A stretch of 64,000 nt of DNA from Gloeopeniophorella convolvens (Eukaryota > Basidiomycota > Agaricomycetes > Russulales), in the NCBI GenBank assembly GCA_022496205.1, contig WTXD01000053.1:62001-126000 (forward strand), read 5' to 3'. The notes beneath the pieces are model-generated. The model did no database searches. It had not been told where the DNA came from and worked only from the letters and a program-made list of their open reading frames with translations. The position numbers and the translations under genes were made by a program. How positions within the stretch are numbered: position 1 is the first letter of the stretch; each line of letters opens with the position of its first letter. This document shows positions 33,790 through 44,890 of the stretch, one piece after another.

Positions 33790-36715
33790 CAGCACTCCGG
33801 GTCTGGGAACGCGGAGGTGAAGACATACGGGGAGGATGTCGACGGGACGTTGAACAGAGAGCATCTCGTTGTGAGAGGAGTGTCTTTGAGAGGCGCGAAT
33901 CCGGAGGAGGACTGGGGTAAACGGGAGATGATTAGAGGTGCTTTATACCCGTCGCAACCTCCTAGTACTTGCCTTAGCGGTCGCCACGATTCGTTGCGGG
34001 GGTGGCGTCACAGAAATAGCACGGCATAGCGTTGCGCAGATCGTATGCGGTCTGGGGTTCCAGGCACATGGCCAGTTAAGACAGAAAACCAAGGCCATCA
34101 TGACGGCTGGCACGATATGGAGACTGTCAAACAGGTCGACCTGGGGCGAGTGTGGAGATGGACTAACTCGATCAAGCGGTGGACACCCTTTTCTCCAGTA
34201 CCTTCCATAGCGCACGCCACCGTATGCATACCAGGGCACGGTGATCGGCGCGAGCACGTTTGTCTCCGCGGGCTTCCTTTGGCATTCGAACGGAGCGTCT
34301 GGGGTACAGAGTCATAGAAGGGTGGCCGATTGGGTATCGGATGGCTTGATCAAGCACACACGCCGCCGCGAGTGAGGCCGAGGCCTTGCACGCGCCCCTA
34401 TAACAATTCGAGGGCTCCAACGAACCATATGTGTCGCCTCGGGCAGAAGCACATCGGCCAGCTAGAGAAGTGTCTCTAACAAAGAAGAGCGCTTTCCGTA
34501 TGCGAGCATCCTCGCTGTGAGGTCTTCGAGACGTGGTGACGTGCCAAAACGCTGTCGAGACAAAGGTCGGAATCAGTACTTCGATTTGGCCGCCGCGCGC
34601 GGAAACGCGAACATACTTGGAAAGCCCGCGGTTCGGGTAGAAGTACTGCTGGTACGCTTCTTGAACGGAAGAGCAGAGCGAGCAAAGGATTCATAGCGAA
34701 CGTACCCCTGAGCCTGCGCAACGGTTCCCTTTGGCCAAATTCCGAATTGCTTACTGTCGCAGTTACTTGATGTTCAAGCTCAAGCGTCTGCCTGCCGCAG
34801 AGCAATAGTGCTAGTCGGCAATGCCAAGACCGCAGACGCACGCACGCCGGCGAGCTAGGGGCACCCTGGAGGCTAAATCAGTGCACGGATCACTGTGCTG
34901 GACGGGATGCTACACACCTCGCAGCACATAGTCCGCGTATTAAGATGTTCCACCACCGGCTGGAACTCCAGCCAGGTGCATGCAGTCTTGTAAGGTACTC
35001 CGTCTTCGTACGGCGCCAGATACGCGTCACGTCGTCTCCCCACCCCCATCGGTGATAGTCTCATTCACGAGAGCCTAATTCAGGACCTCGTGGGTACCAC
35101 TGCTCACTAAGTTCGTAGAATAGAACAGCAGTAGGCAAATGGTCGCTACGGGTACCCCGTTCGCAAATAAAAACGCTGCGGAGAACGAGAATGATGGTGG
35201 ACACATTGTATGAAAGTGAAGCTGTGAAACGCCCTGGGGAGACGACATGTTGGAGAGCGGCCCCAGTCACTCACGACCACCTCCACGCCAAAGCTCTCCG
35301 GTCCTTCGGACAAGTGTTCTGGACGTCGAGATGAGTGACCACATGTCATAAGATGGCCTATGACGGTGCCCCAAAGAAGAAAAAGAAAGCGTGCACACTG
35401 AATCTTCTAGTGGTAGGCGCACATGAAATCGGTGATATTCACGCATAGACCAACGCGCGACAGGCATTCCAAAGAGCCAGCTGTCTGAACAACACCGAGC
35501 ACGACGCACGAGTCGGCAGGCAATGGGTGGGAGTGGACGTTGGACCCAGACGCGCGCGTTCGAACGTGGGCGGCTGTGTGAACCCGTGTGAACCTGTGTG
35601 AACTCGTGTGAATGTGGTCCCGTGCCACAGAATCAATCATGTCATCCGACGGTGCTGACATGTTTGCGAGGAGTCGTCGAACTCCGTTGATGACTTGACT
35701 CTCTATAATCGATTCAGTGAGACAACCACCAGCCGACAAAGAACAAGTCTGACGCTTCCGCTTGCCTCTTGTGCAGTGGGTGGTGACGCTGCCAACCAAT
35801 CCTTCGAAGTCCTAATGAGCTCGTGTAATACTTTACTTGGTCGGCAATTGATCGAGATGTCATGCCGCTCTCACATCTGGGTGCTGTCTTCCGCCTGACG
35901 ACAACAGCTTGATGCCGCAGAACACCTTGGCGTGCGACTGCACGTCCCCGTCGTTGATCTAACTGTGTGACTGCCCTTGATTCGCCACCATCTGTTCATC
36001 GCAGAGCCAGCGTGGCAGCAAACAAAATTGCAGGCCATCGTCTTATTAATCTCCCCGCCCTCACATGCATATGACAGCAGCTCTCATGACGCGGACATCT
36101 GATCAGCTTTAGCCGCGGAATGCCCGGGTCTGCTTCAGACTTGTTGAGGCAATCACCGCATAGCTGGACGCAGGGACCTTTCCTGCCTATTACCAAGGAA
36201 TATTCTCGTGCCATGCGATGTACATCAGATCCACGTGCATCTGGCAATTCCGGTGTGTCAGATCTCTCCACGCTACAAGCTTGAAGCTACAAACCCAGGC
36301 TTCTATGTAGCCGACCCTCGCGACTCTATGGGGCAAAGCGCTACACGAATCTGCAGCTCACACAGTCGATTCTGTTCGAGGGAGCCGCAAACCCACCGTT
36401 ATTTTCTCGCTGCCGAAAGCCGGCAGGCGACGAACACGGCCGTTAGCAGGATGGATGAATCGACGGCCAACGCAGCAAGTTGCAGCCTCTGGACGACGAG
36501 GAGCGCGTGACCCAATTCAGCTGACGACCCCTCATCCTCTTATAGCATCTGGCATTCCTGGACGGATATGCCGGGAAGTGGGAGATGACACAATTTGCCA
36601 AAGTGTACTCCAGCTGACGTAAGATCCCTTGTGGTACTGACCAAGACGAGACGAGTTTCCCAAGCCTTCAACCAGATGATCTCGAGCATCGCGGCTCAAT
36701 CGGCCGCCCGCGCGG
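33790..36715. other. gene-poor interval
   Basis: Nearly 3 kb with only short, overlapping ORFs on both strands and no recognised domain. Apart from the 10-bp tandem repeat at 35.58 kb I see nothing definite. Confidence 0.4.
35575..35616. repeat. 10-bp tandem repeat, four copies
   Basis: Four near-identical decamers of the form GTGTGAACCC in direct array. Noncoding context. Confidence 0.7.
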
Positions 36716-36722
36716 TATAAAA
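36716..36722 (+). promoter_or_regulatory. TATA box of the glutathione S-transferase gene
   Basis: TATAAAA sits 56 bp upstream of the start codon in a GC-rich setting, an unusually clear core promoter for this window. Confidence 0.65.
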
Positions 36723-36777
36723 GGCAGCGCATCTCCCACCATCGAGCTTTCTTCAGCTACCTGCCTATCTATCAGGA

Positions 36778-37572
36778 ATGCCCTTCAAACTTCACGGAGT
36801 GTCCCTCTCGACCTGCACCCGCCGCGTCGCGCTCGTCGCCAAGGAGCGCGGCGTCCCGTACGAGCTCGTCCCCGTCTCCTTCCAGGCCGGCGAGCACAAG
36901 GCCGCCCCGCACGTCGCGCACCAGCCCTTTGGCCAGGTCCCCTACATCGTCGTGCGTTGCCGCCCCCCCCCCCCTCCCCCCCTTCATCCCGCACTCACCC
37001 TTCGCAGGAGGAAGACGGCTTTGAGCTGTTCGAGTCGCGCGCGATCGGGCGGTACCTCGCGGGGCAGGGCGCGGGCGCCGAGCTGATCCCGAGCGAGCCG
37101 CGCGCCCGCGCGCGCTTCGAGCAGGCCGCGAGCGTCGAGTACTCGCAGTTCGACCCGCTCGCGTCGGAGATCGCGGCGGAGCGCGTGTTCAAGGCGTACC
37201 GCGGGCTGCCCGCGGACGAGGACCGGCTCGCGAAGCTCGTGCCCGCGTTCGAGGCGAAGCTCGACGCGTACGAGGTCATCCTCGGCAAGCAAAAGTACCT
37301 CGCGGGCGAGGTGCGTGCCGCCGCCGGCGTGCGTGCCGTGCGCTGACATGGCAGTTGTGCAGGAGGTGACGCTCGCGGACCTGTACCACCTGCCGTACGG
37401 CTCGATTGTCCTGGAGCAGCTCAAGATCGGCGACCTCGAGAAGCGCCCGAACGTGAAGAGGTGTGTTACGTAGCATGGTCGTTGCGCGGTCCATGCTGAC
37501 CCCCGCGCGCACAGGTGGTGGGACGACATCTCGTCGCGTCCGTCGTGGCAGGCGGTCAAGGGCGGCGCATAA
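36778..37572 (+). CDS. glutathione S-transferase
   Basis: Cytosolic enzyme conjugating glutathione to electrophiles. Four exons (36778-36951, 37008-37310, 37363-37460, 37515-37572) give 210 residues, normal for the family. The N-terminal thioredoxin-like domain has SLSTCTRRVALVAKERGVPY, the FGQVPYIVEEDGF turn with the cis-Pro, and ELFESRAIGRYLA, whose Glu-Ser pair binds the glutathione gamma-glutamyl group. The C-terminal helical domain includes KQKYLAGEEVTLADLYHLPY and ends RPNVKRWWDDISSRPSWQAV. The sequence resembles fungal phi-type GSTs. Intron 1 contains a long poly-C run. Very high GC at third codon positions, like its right-hand neighbours. Confidence 0.93.
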
Positions 37573-38068
37573 GGCGCGTTGGTGGGTCGAGAGCAGCGGG
37601 CGAGGTGTACAGTAGCCATCGATAGCCGCCCGCTGTAGTGATACTAAAACAGGGACGAATTTCTCGATATACGCCGTCCGGGTGTGCAGTTCGCAATGGC
37701 GTGCTCAGGGTAAGAAGAACACCGTCCGCGTGCACAGCGCAGTCAGCGATGGTTATCGAGAAGTTGCCAGGCGTCCGAGCAGGAGCACGTCCGTGCCAAC
37801 GATCAACGCGCCGGGCTCGGAACCCAAGCGTGCATGTGGATTCAGCGCGCTCACAATCTTGAACGCGCCACGCACTCGCCGGTTCCAAAGCGACGCAGCC
37901 CATGGCTGCCCAAGTGGACCGCAAACCGTGCATATGACATTGAAAGTTCGTGCTACAAACAACAGCAAAACACACACACACACAACATACAAGAAGGAAC
38001 CCCCCCCTGCCTATCCTACACCGCCGATCCTAAAACTACAAAACAAAGAGGGTCGCACGCACCACACG

Positions 38069-40132
38069 TCACGCCCACGCCGCCTCGGCCCACCACCACT
38101 TCTCGCCGCCGCGCACGCCCCACTCGACGATCCCCGCCGTGCTCGCGACGTACACCCACGCGCCGCGCGCATCAAAGCACGTGCCCGCGAGGTCAAGGTG
38201 CGCCGGCGTCGCGAGCGCGCCCGCGTCCGCGTCCTTCGCAGCGGGCACCGCGCGGCGCTGGCGCGCGCACTCCCAGTCCGCCTCGGCGTCGGCGTCCGCG
38301 GTGGTGGCGGTGGGCGGGGTGCCGCGGAGGCGTCGCGCGCGGCGGCGCTCGTACTCGTGCACCACGCGCTGCGCCGCGAGCGCGTGCGGCGGCGGCACGG
38401 GCGGCGGCGGCGGTGGCGGCGGGACGTAGTGGTGGAGGTGCGTGTGGAGGTGCGCGTGGGCGTGGTGGTGCGCGCGCGGCGGGGACCACTGTGCGGGGGG
38501 TGTCGGGGGTGTCGGGGGCACGGGGGAGGGCGACGCAGAGGCGGGTGGCGTGGTGTCGGCGGCGGCGGCGGCGGCGGCGGCGGCGATGGCGGGCACGCGG
38601 ATGATCTCTTCCTGCTCAAACGTCGTCGCGTCGACGACGTGCAGCAGCGACGTGTGCTGCGCCCCGCATACGTCAGCGCCGACGCATTTCTAAAGGACAC
38701 CCCCCACGCACCTCGGTAAACGTCATGACCTCCCGCCCGCCGATGCCCGCGCCAAACTTGACGTTGCGCACGCCCCAGCCGGGCGCCTTGTGCCCCGGCA
38801 TGGTCCAGTCCCACACGTCCTCATAGAGCCAGCCGCTGCTCGCGCCCGTAGGTGCGCGCCCCGCGCGGCCGGGCGGCACGCGGCTGCGGTCGGTGTAAAA
38901 GACGCGCATGGGCTTGCGGGAACGCACGTCCCAGACGGCGACCATGCCCTCCTGGGACGCGACGGCAAACTTGGCTCCAGAGGGCGAAAAGGCGGTGCAG
39001 AACGAGGCGGGCATGGCGCCGGCGCCGGTGATGCCTGCGCGGGGCTCGAGGGGCGGGAGGGTGAGCTGGGCGAGCGGGGTAAAGGTGATGCGGGCGCCGC
39101 CGGTCATGGCGTGGAGGTAGACCTGGGGCGAGTCGCCGACGGAGAGGAGGGTGCGGCCGTCGGGCGAGATGGAGGCTGTCACGCGGCCAAGCAGAGTCAG
39201 CGGGTGCGCGCCGCAGTTACACGTGGGACGCACAGTGGTTGACGGGGACGTCGAGGCGGAGGGTGCCGGCGTCGCTGATGCGCTTGGGCGGGCCATCGAC
39301 GCCCTTGGCGCCGCGGACGTTGACGTCGTAAAACTTGACGGTGCAGTCGTTGTTGCTGACGGCGACGCGGGGCTCTGCGCTGCTCTCGTTGGAGCGGGTG
39401 AGGCTGAGGGAGGTGAGGAGGACGGAGTTGTTGATGGAGCCGGAGAGGACGCCGTCGTACTGCCAGAGACGGCGGGAGGCGCGCGCGGCGTCTGGCTCCT
39501 CTGGCTCAAAGACGGGGGCAGCGGGGCGGCGGGAGTGGATGGAGAGGTGGAGCTCGGCGTCCTGGCCGCCGGCGGCGAGGAGGCGCTCGTCCGAGTCGGG
39601 GATGTTGAGGGACGCGATGGTGTTTGGGATGTAGTTGAGGGTGACGAGGGGCGTCTGTGCCTGTGAGGGAACCGGGGGGTCAGCAGACGCGACAGGCGGG
39701 AGTACTGCGGGCGAGAGGCGCCGTGCGCCGTGCGCCGTGTGCCGCGTGGAGCAACGCTGCGCCCGGAACACGCTGCGCAGACGTGCGCGATGACAACAAG
39801 GATGCGCGGGGAACGTCGCGGGCTGGCGACGTGGCGACGGTGCACAGCGCGGCGGCGGTGCACAGTTGAGGGGCGGGACACGGGCCACACGGCGGGACAA
39901 TGGGGACTCACCGCGGCAGGATCTGTAATGTCGCGCTCCATGATACACTGCTCCTGAACATAGTTCACGACGCCCCGCTCTCCGGGACATATGACAAGGT
40001 CGCGGAGCTGGCTGTGTGCGGGGTGAGCGTGTACGGGCAGGACAGACAGGGGACGAACACATGGCAGATGGAGACCGGTTGGCGGACGATGGCGGTCGGC
40101 TCTGGGGTGAGGAGCGGCTGAGAGCGGGCCAT
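38069..40132 (-). CDS. WD40-type protein with DUF2415-like segment
   Basis: Five exons. Start MARSQPLLTPEPTAIVR, then QLRDLVICPGERGVVNYVQE, LVTLNYIPNTIASLNI, and beta-propeller-like blades such as RVAVSNNDCTVKFYDVNVRG, SISPDGRTLLSVGDSPQVYL, CTAFSPSGAKFAVASQEGM and VAVWDVRSRKPMRVFY. Splicing joins EVMTFTE to HTSLLHVVDATTFEQEEIIR, which fits the DUF2415 domain (PF10313) of fungal WD proteins. An expanded Ala run, Pro/His-rich low complexity and a final short strand segment follow (GTCFDARGAWVYVASTAGI). Probably a scaffold, and no enzymatic motif is seen. All four introns restore frame. The poly-Ala and poly-Pro segments come from CGG-type microsatellites and may vary between strains. Confidence 0.8.
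38551..38586. repeat. GC-rich triplet microsatellite (CGG/GCC)
   Basis: Run of ggcggcggc units inside the WD40-type gene, translated as poly-Ala on the minus strand. Confidence 0.75.
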
Positions 40133-40782
40133 AGCGGCGGCGCGTGGAGAGAGGAGAGAGGAAAGAGGAAAGAGGGAGAGCGCAAAGTATCGATGGCAAG
40201 GCGGAGCAGTTGACTCTGACTTGAGTGCCAATCGGCCCGGTCCACCGCTTCCGTCCTCCGTCCCTCGACTCGCGCTCGCTGTCGGTGCGCATGCCCCACC
40301 AGCGTCTCGACCCATTACAACCACCGCGGATCTAACCATCAGCCCTGCACGCTCACGCTGCACATGCTACCACGCGCGACGTCATCCCACGCTCGGTGGT
40401 CCATGTGGCTATGGCCCGCCCTCGCGCTCTATGGCCTTCCGTCGCGCCTCCGCCTTCTCCACAGAACACCTCGGAGCGGACCTCCTCAGACGCCCTGGCT
40501 TATATCCCCCGCGTGTCCTCACCGGGCTTTCCCTCGACGCGTCTCTACTGTCAAGCCAGCAAAAACAGAAAACATCCAGTTTGTGAGGGTGAGGTATATA
40601 TATACACATACGAGTGGCATGAATGTATGTGAACCTGTGCATGCGCATCTGCGTCCTTTTTCGTCCGGCATGCAAAGCCTACAGCATGCCGTCAAATCAT
40701 ATCCTGTCCTATCCATCGTCAGATGCGTGTGTGTATGCGTCCGTGAGTAAATCAAAAAACAAAGCAAGTCGGTGGGGTGTGC

Positions 40783-42306
40783 CTAGGGGCGCCGCAGCAT
40801 CCGCGCCGACGCGCTTGCGCCCACACCGCTCGGGCGCCCCGCGCCCGGCATCGGCAACCGCGTCGCTCCCGCGCCGGTCCCCGAAATAGACGGCCGCGGC
40901 ATCCCCGACGACGCCGCCCGCGCCATAGGCGCCCGCAGGCTCGACGGCCGAGGTCCCAGCCCCGTCGTCGCCTTGACGGCCGGCCCCAGCCTGCCCGCGC
41001 CGAGCGACGTCGTGCGCGCGGTGGGCTGTGGCGCCGCCACCTTGGCGTGTGCCGGCGGGCGCTGCACGCCGCCCAGCGCCATCGCACGCGGAGGCACTGA
41101 GGACGACGCGGGTGCAGTAGGCCTGCGCACGGGCGCCTCGACCGCCGGTGCCTTCTTGGCGATTCGCAGGGGCGCGCTGGGCGCTGGGAGCGCGGAGATC
41201 GACCCGCGGCCCGAGCGCGTGGGGCGGGCTAGTGGTGGGGCGGGCATCGCCGGTGCGCTGGACAGCGAAAGCTTGGCCTTTGGACGGATCACCTGGCGCG
41301 CAGGGGCGCGCGGGGCTGAGGACAGCCACGCGTCAGCTGTAAGGACGCCCGATGCAAGGAGGGACAGCTCACTGGGTGCGGCCACGATGCTGTGCGCGCT
41401 CGCGCTGCCCAGCTGCGCAGGCGGCGTCGACACCGGCGCCGCCTTGCGGCTCTCCTCTGCCTCCATCTCGACGTCGCTCTCCGCGTCCGATGCAAGGTGC
41501 ACGTCGCGCAGACGCTCCGCGAGCGCGTCGGCAATGTCCGGCTCGCCATGGCTGCGCGCGCCGAGGTCCACAGGCATATACAGCTCGAGCGAGTCGTGCT
41601 CGGGCAGGCATATCTTGTCCTTGAGCAGGTCGAACGACGCCTCTGCAAAGTGCGCGTCGAGCGCCTGCTGCAGGTCGACCGACGCGCGCCGCGCCTCGGC
41701 GTCGGCGGCGGGCGTGAGCTGTGCGGTGCGCCGGCGCGGCGAGGGCGACGGGGAGGGCGACGGGTCGGCCGCGGGGGTCACGGCGATGCGGGGCGGCGAG
41801 GCGGTGCCGTTGATGGCGTTGATGACGGACGCGAGCGGGGACGAGGACGGCGCGGGCGTCGCGCGCGGGAGGGTGTAGGTCGACGGGGAGCCGAACAGCG
41901 CGGCGCTGCTCGCGGCGGGGGAGCGGCCCTTCCAGGGCACGGCGAGGGGGCTGCTGCCGCGCAGGGCAATGTCGGCGAGGGGCCGGCGCGGGCGCGGGGG
42001 GCCAAACGCGTCATCGTCGTCGTCGGGGTCCGAGTCGTCGTCTGCGTCGTCCGAGTCGCCGGGCCAGTCGACGTCGACGAGGCGGCCGGGGGGGAGGCGC
42101 GGGGGCGGGGGGTGGCGGGTGTAGGTGCGGGAGAAGAACTTTGTGAGGGTGAGGGGGCTGGCGTCGAGGGCGTGGGGCGGGGCGGCGTTCTCCTTGTCTG
42201 AGCCGAGGTCGGGGGAGGGCGCGGTGTCGCGGCGGGGGGTGGCGGGGTCAGCAGAGGCGAAGAGGGGGTCGAAGAGGCCGAGGAGACTGTCGCGTGGGCG
42301 GGTCAT
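40783..42306 (-). CDS. intronless low-complexity protein, unknown function
   Basis: Uninterrupted frame of 507 codons from the methionine in MTRPRDSLLGLFDPLF. A start 12 codons upstream at 42342 is also possible. The N-terminus is the best-conserved-looking part (SLLGLFDPLFASADPATPRR, a KEN box in SDKENAAP, and LTLTKFFSRTYTR). Then come an acidic run (DSDDADDDSDPDDDDD), a central helical segment (LQQALDAHFAEASFDLLKDK), and a long Ser/Pro/Ala/Arg basic tail. The KEN motif and basic tail hint at cell-cycle regulation, but this is inference. Its divergent promoter (about 400 bp) is shared with the kinetochore gene DSN1. The long plus-strand ORFs opposite are GC-driven shadows. Confidence 0.7.
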   Translation of the reverse strand: MTRPRDSLLGLFDPLFASADPATPRRDTAPSPDLGSDKENAAPPHALDASPLTLTKFFSRTYTRHPPPPRLPPGRLVDVDWPGDSDDADDDSDPDDDDDAFGPPRPRRPLADIALRGSSPLAVPWKGRSPAASSAALFGSPSTYTLPRATPAPSSSPLASVINAINGTASPPRIAVTPAADPSPSPSPSPRRRTAQLTPAADAEARRASVDLQQALDAHFAEASFDLLKDKICLPEHDSLELYMPVDLGARSHGEPDIADALAERLRDVHLASDAESDVEMEAEESRKAAPVSTPPAQLGSASAHSIVAAPSELSLLASGVLTADAWLSSAPRAPARQVIRPKAKLSLSSAPAMPAPPLARPTRSGRGSISALPAPSAPLRIAKKAPAVEAPVRRPTAPASSSVPPRAMALGGVQRPPAHAKVAAPQPTARTTSLGAGRLGPAVKATTGLGPRPSSLRAPMARAASSGMPRPSISGTGAGATRLPMPGAGRPSGVGASASARMLRRP

Positions 42307-42701
42307 CGCAGCTGCCAGTGGTTCAGTCGCAGGACGACCCAACGACGGCCTCTCCTTCCTCCAACCGTGTCAATCACGTGATGGCGTGTAGGCGATGGCA
42401 GTCTACTGACACTGACACAGCCCACACTACAGTTTCACCGTAGCATCGCCAGTATTTATCTCCATCACAAGGTATAACAAGGCCACCAGCTCATACAATG
42501 GCGGAAATCGCTTGTAATGGCCAGACGTCTGTGGTGCGGAGAAAGTCTGTTGATGAGCGGAGAGTGTGGGAAAGTGATTGAAAGCCCGCCTTGTTTGTTA
42601 CGGCCACGACGACCCGCCCCGGACAACATCGCCCGACGCCATCCCGCCCGCCCCGCCCGTCCCCCTCGACATCGGCGACACCTCTCTCCTCACATCGGTC
42701 T

Positions 42702-44616
42702 ATGAACATCACCTCCACCATCACGAGCAGTGTCCAGCAGCTCATGATCCCGTCCGACCCCTCGGGCAAACGCAAGGTCTCGGACGACAACTCTTCAACC
42801 TCCAACGCCCCTCCCAAGCCCAAACGCCCGCGCAAAGACGTCAGCCCCTCTCTTTATTCTAACGTTGTTGTCCTGACATGACTTTGCAGTATGGCGCCAC
42901 CAACAAGCGCAAACGTACGCGTTTGAGCGTGTATCCTCTTGCGATCGTCTTGTGCTCACTTGTTCCTAGTTCTCAGTGGCGAGGAACAGCGCGGCGGCCT
43001 CGTCATCATCCGCGGCGCCGCTCACTCCTCCCAACCCTCCTCCCAGCCCTCCTCCGACACGAACAACGCCCTCGCCGGGCCTTCGCAGCCCCCAGCGAAG
43101 AGGTTCCGCGCTACCACCACCCCCACACCCGCACCTGCACCTGCACCTGCCCCCACCAAGGGCCGGCACAAACCCACTGACGACGACTCGGCCGTCGAGG
43201 CAGACGCACGTCGCATGGAGCAGGAGGCGGACGCGCTGCGCCGCGCGGGGCACCGCTCGCCCGACGCGCTGATACCGCTCGCGCCGCGCGAGACGCCCCA
43301 GATCGAGCAGAACCGGACCATGCGTGGCGAGGGCGCCCGCACGCCCAGCCACGCCCGCCGCGGCTCGGTATCCCGCGGCAAGCGGCTGAGCAACAGCTTC
43401 GACCGGACGGGGGTCATCAGTGCGTGCCTGCCTTGTGTTCCCCTGAACGTCGGCTGACACGTCCACGTCCACGTCCACCGCCACAGCCCAACCACACGCC
43501 TCTGTCGACGACGCGAGTCTCTACAAACACATAGACGCCGAACTCCCTGATCCCGATCGCGCACGGCAACTCGTCCTGCTCTGCGCGGCGCGGGCGCCGC
43601 TGCCCGCGCCGCGAGAAGGAAAAGACCCGCCAAGCCAACCGTCCGAGCAGGGTGTCAAGCTGCTGCAGGATCTGCGCGACGACGTGATGCTCCTCCTCGC
43701 CGAGCGCAAGATCGAGGTCAACGTCATGGGGGCATTCCAACCAGAGTCGAGTGGGAGTGCGGACGTACGTGCGAACGAGCAGAACGTGCGGAATCGAGCG
43801 CGGACAGCGCGGTTCAAAGACGAGATTCGCCTGTGCGTCTGCAATATCCTTCGTGTATTATGCGTTTTGCTAATATTTGATTTGCTTGCAGAGCAAAGGC
43901 CGAGGACGACGCGTGGGCTGCCACAGCACATTTCTACAACTCGTACCAGGAACCTGTGTTGCGAGAACTGGAGCAGCGGCAAAAAGCCAAGGGCAAGCAG
44001 CGCGCCGATCCAGAAGAGGGCCTACGAATATCGGATCTGCCCAAACAGTTCCGGGGCGCCAGTGACCTGGCGCTCAGCGTCCTAGCCCGCGACGCGTCAG
44101 GCGAGCACAACCCGCTCACCCACCGCTGGAGCGAACTCCTCTACCGCGTACGCCCCACCGTCGTCCCCGCACCGCCCAAGCTAACGATCCAATTCACATG
44201 CACAGACCGACCACCTACACTCCCTCGTCAACCCCGCCGTCCAGCTCACCAACGCCGCCACGACCGACCTCGACCAGCGCTTCGCGCACCTCTCCACCGC
44301 CCTGCACGCGCACACGCAACGCCCACCCCTCCCCGCCCCCACCCCAACACCCACGCAGTCCACGCCCGCACTCGCAACGTACCTCCCTCCGCGACCCGCC
44401 ACAGCCGCGTCGGACCCACACAACCTCCTGCGCGCGCTCGCGCGTGTCGACGCGGCGCGTCCGCCTGCGCAGCTCGGCGCCGCTGCGAGCCGCGCGGCGC
44501 GCGAGGTGCTCCGCGCGCAGGACGCGCCGCCGGCGAGCGCGCGGCGCATCACGCCCGTCGCGCCACCGACGCCACGCACGCCGCGGCGGCCGGGGACACC
44601 CGGACGCGGGCGCTGA
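42702..44616 (+). CDS. DSN1: kinetochore MIS12-complex subunit Dsn1/Mis13
   Basis: Six exons (42702-42839, 42890-42914, 42970-43419, 43487-43832, 43892-44147, 44206-44616) give 541 residues. The N-terminus is Ser/Pro-rich with basic patches (KPKRPRKD, NKRKR). The Mis13/Dsn1 domain (PF08202) starts at RRGSVSRGKRLSNSFDRTGV and continues ITQPHASVDDASLYKHIDAE, LPDPDRARQLVLLC, then helical coiled-coil segments (GVKLLQDLRDDVMLLLAERK, AWAATAHFYNSYQEPVLREL). The C-terminal part has LHSLVNPAVQLTNAATTDLD and a Pro-rich tail (PPTPRTPRRPGTPGR). Known role: links the Ndc80 and Spc105/Knl1 complexes to the inner kinetochore. The RRGS and RGKRLS segments match the Aurora B-regulated site in the family. One exon is only 25 nt. 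Confidence 0.9.
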
Positions 44617-44890
44617 CGGGCGTGCGCGCGTCTCTCCTAGTCTGTGCGCCATGCTTCATCTATTTCTCTCTCCCCGTTTTGTCGCGCTTCTGTTCGTTGT
44701 TCGCCGTGCAGTGCAATACTCTTTCCGTGGCTCGTTGTCGTGTGTGTAGCGATTGCTTTAGGTATTATTAGTATTTGGAATGAAAGAGGCTGTGGATCCG
44801 GTGGCCTCTCGCGATCAGCTCGCTGGGCGTGCAAGTGGCGTGAACAAATGCTGGATTGGCAAAGAGGGTATTTGGGGGGGTATACAGTGT

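Noticed and set aside
37682..38719. Plus-strand frame of 345 codons opposite the WD40-type gene
   Set aside because: Arg/Gly/Ala-rich, produced by very high GC content; the minus strand gives a well-spliced protein with recognisable segments.
41392..42201. Plus-strand frame of 269 codons, and the 301-codon frame at 40973-41878
   Set aside because: Antisense to the 507-codon intronless gene; composition is that of a GC-driven shadow and no motif is seen.
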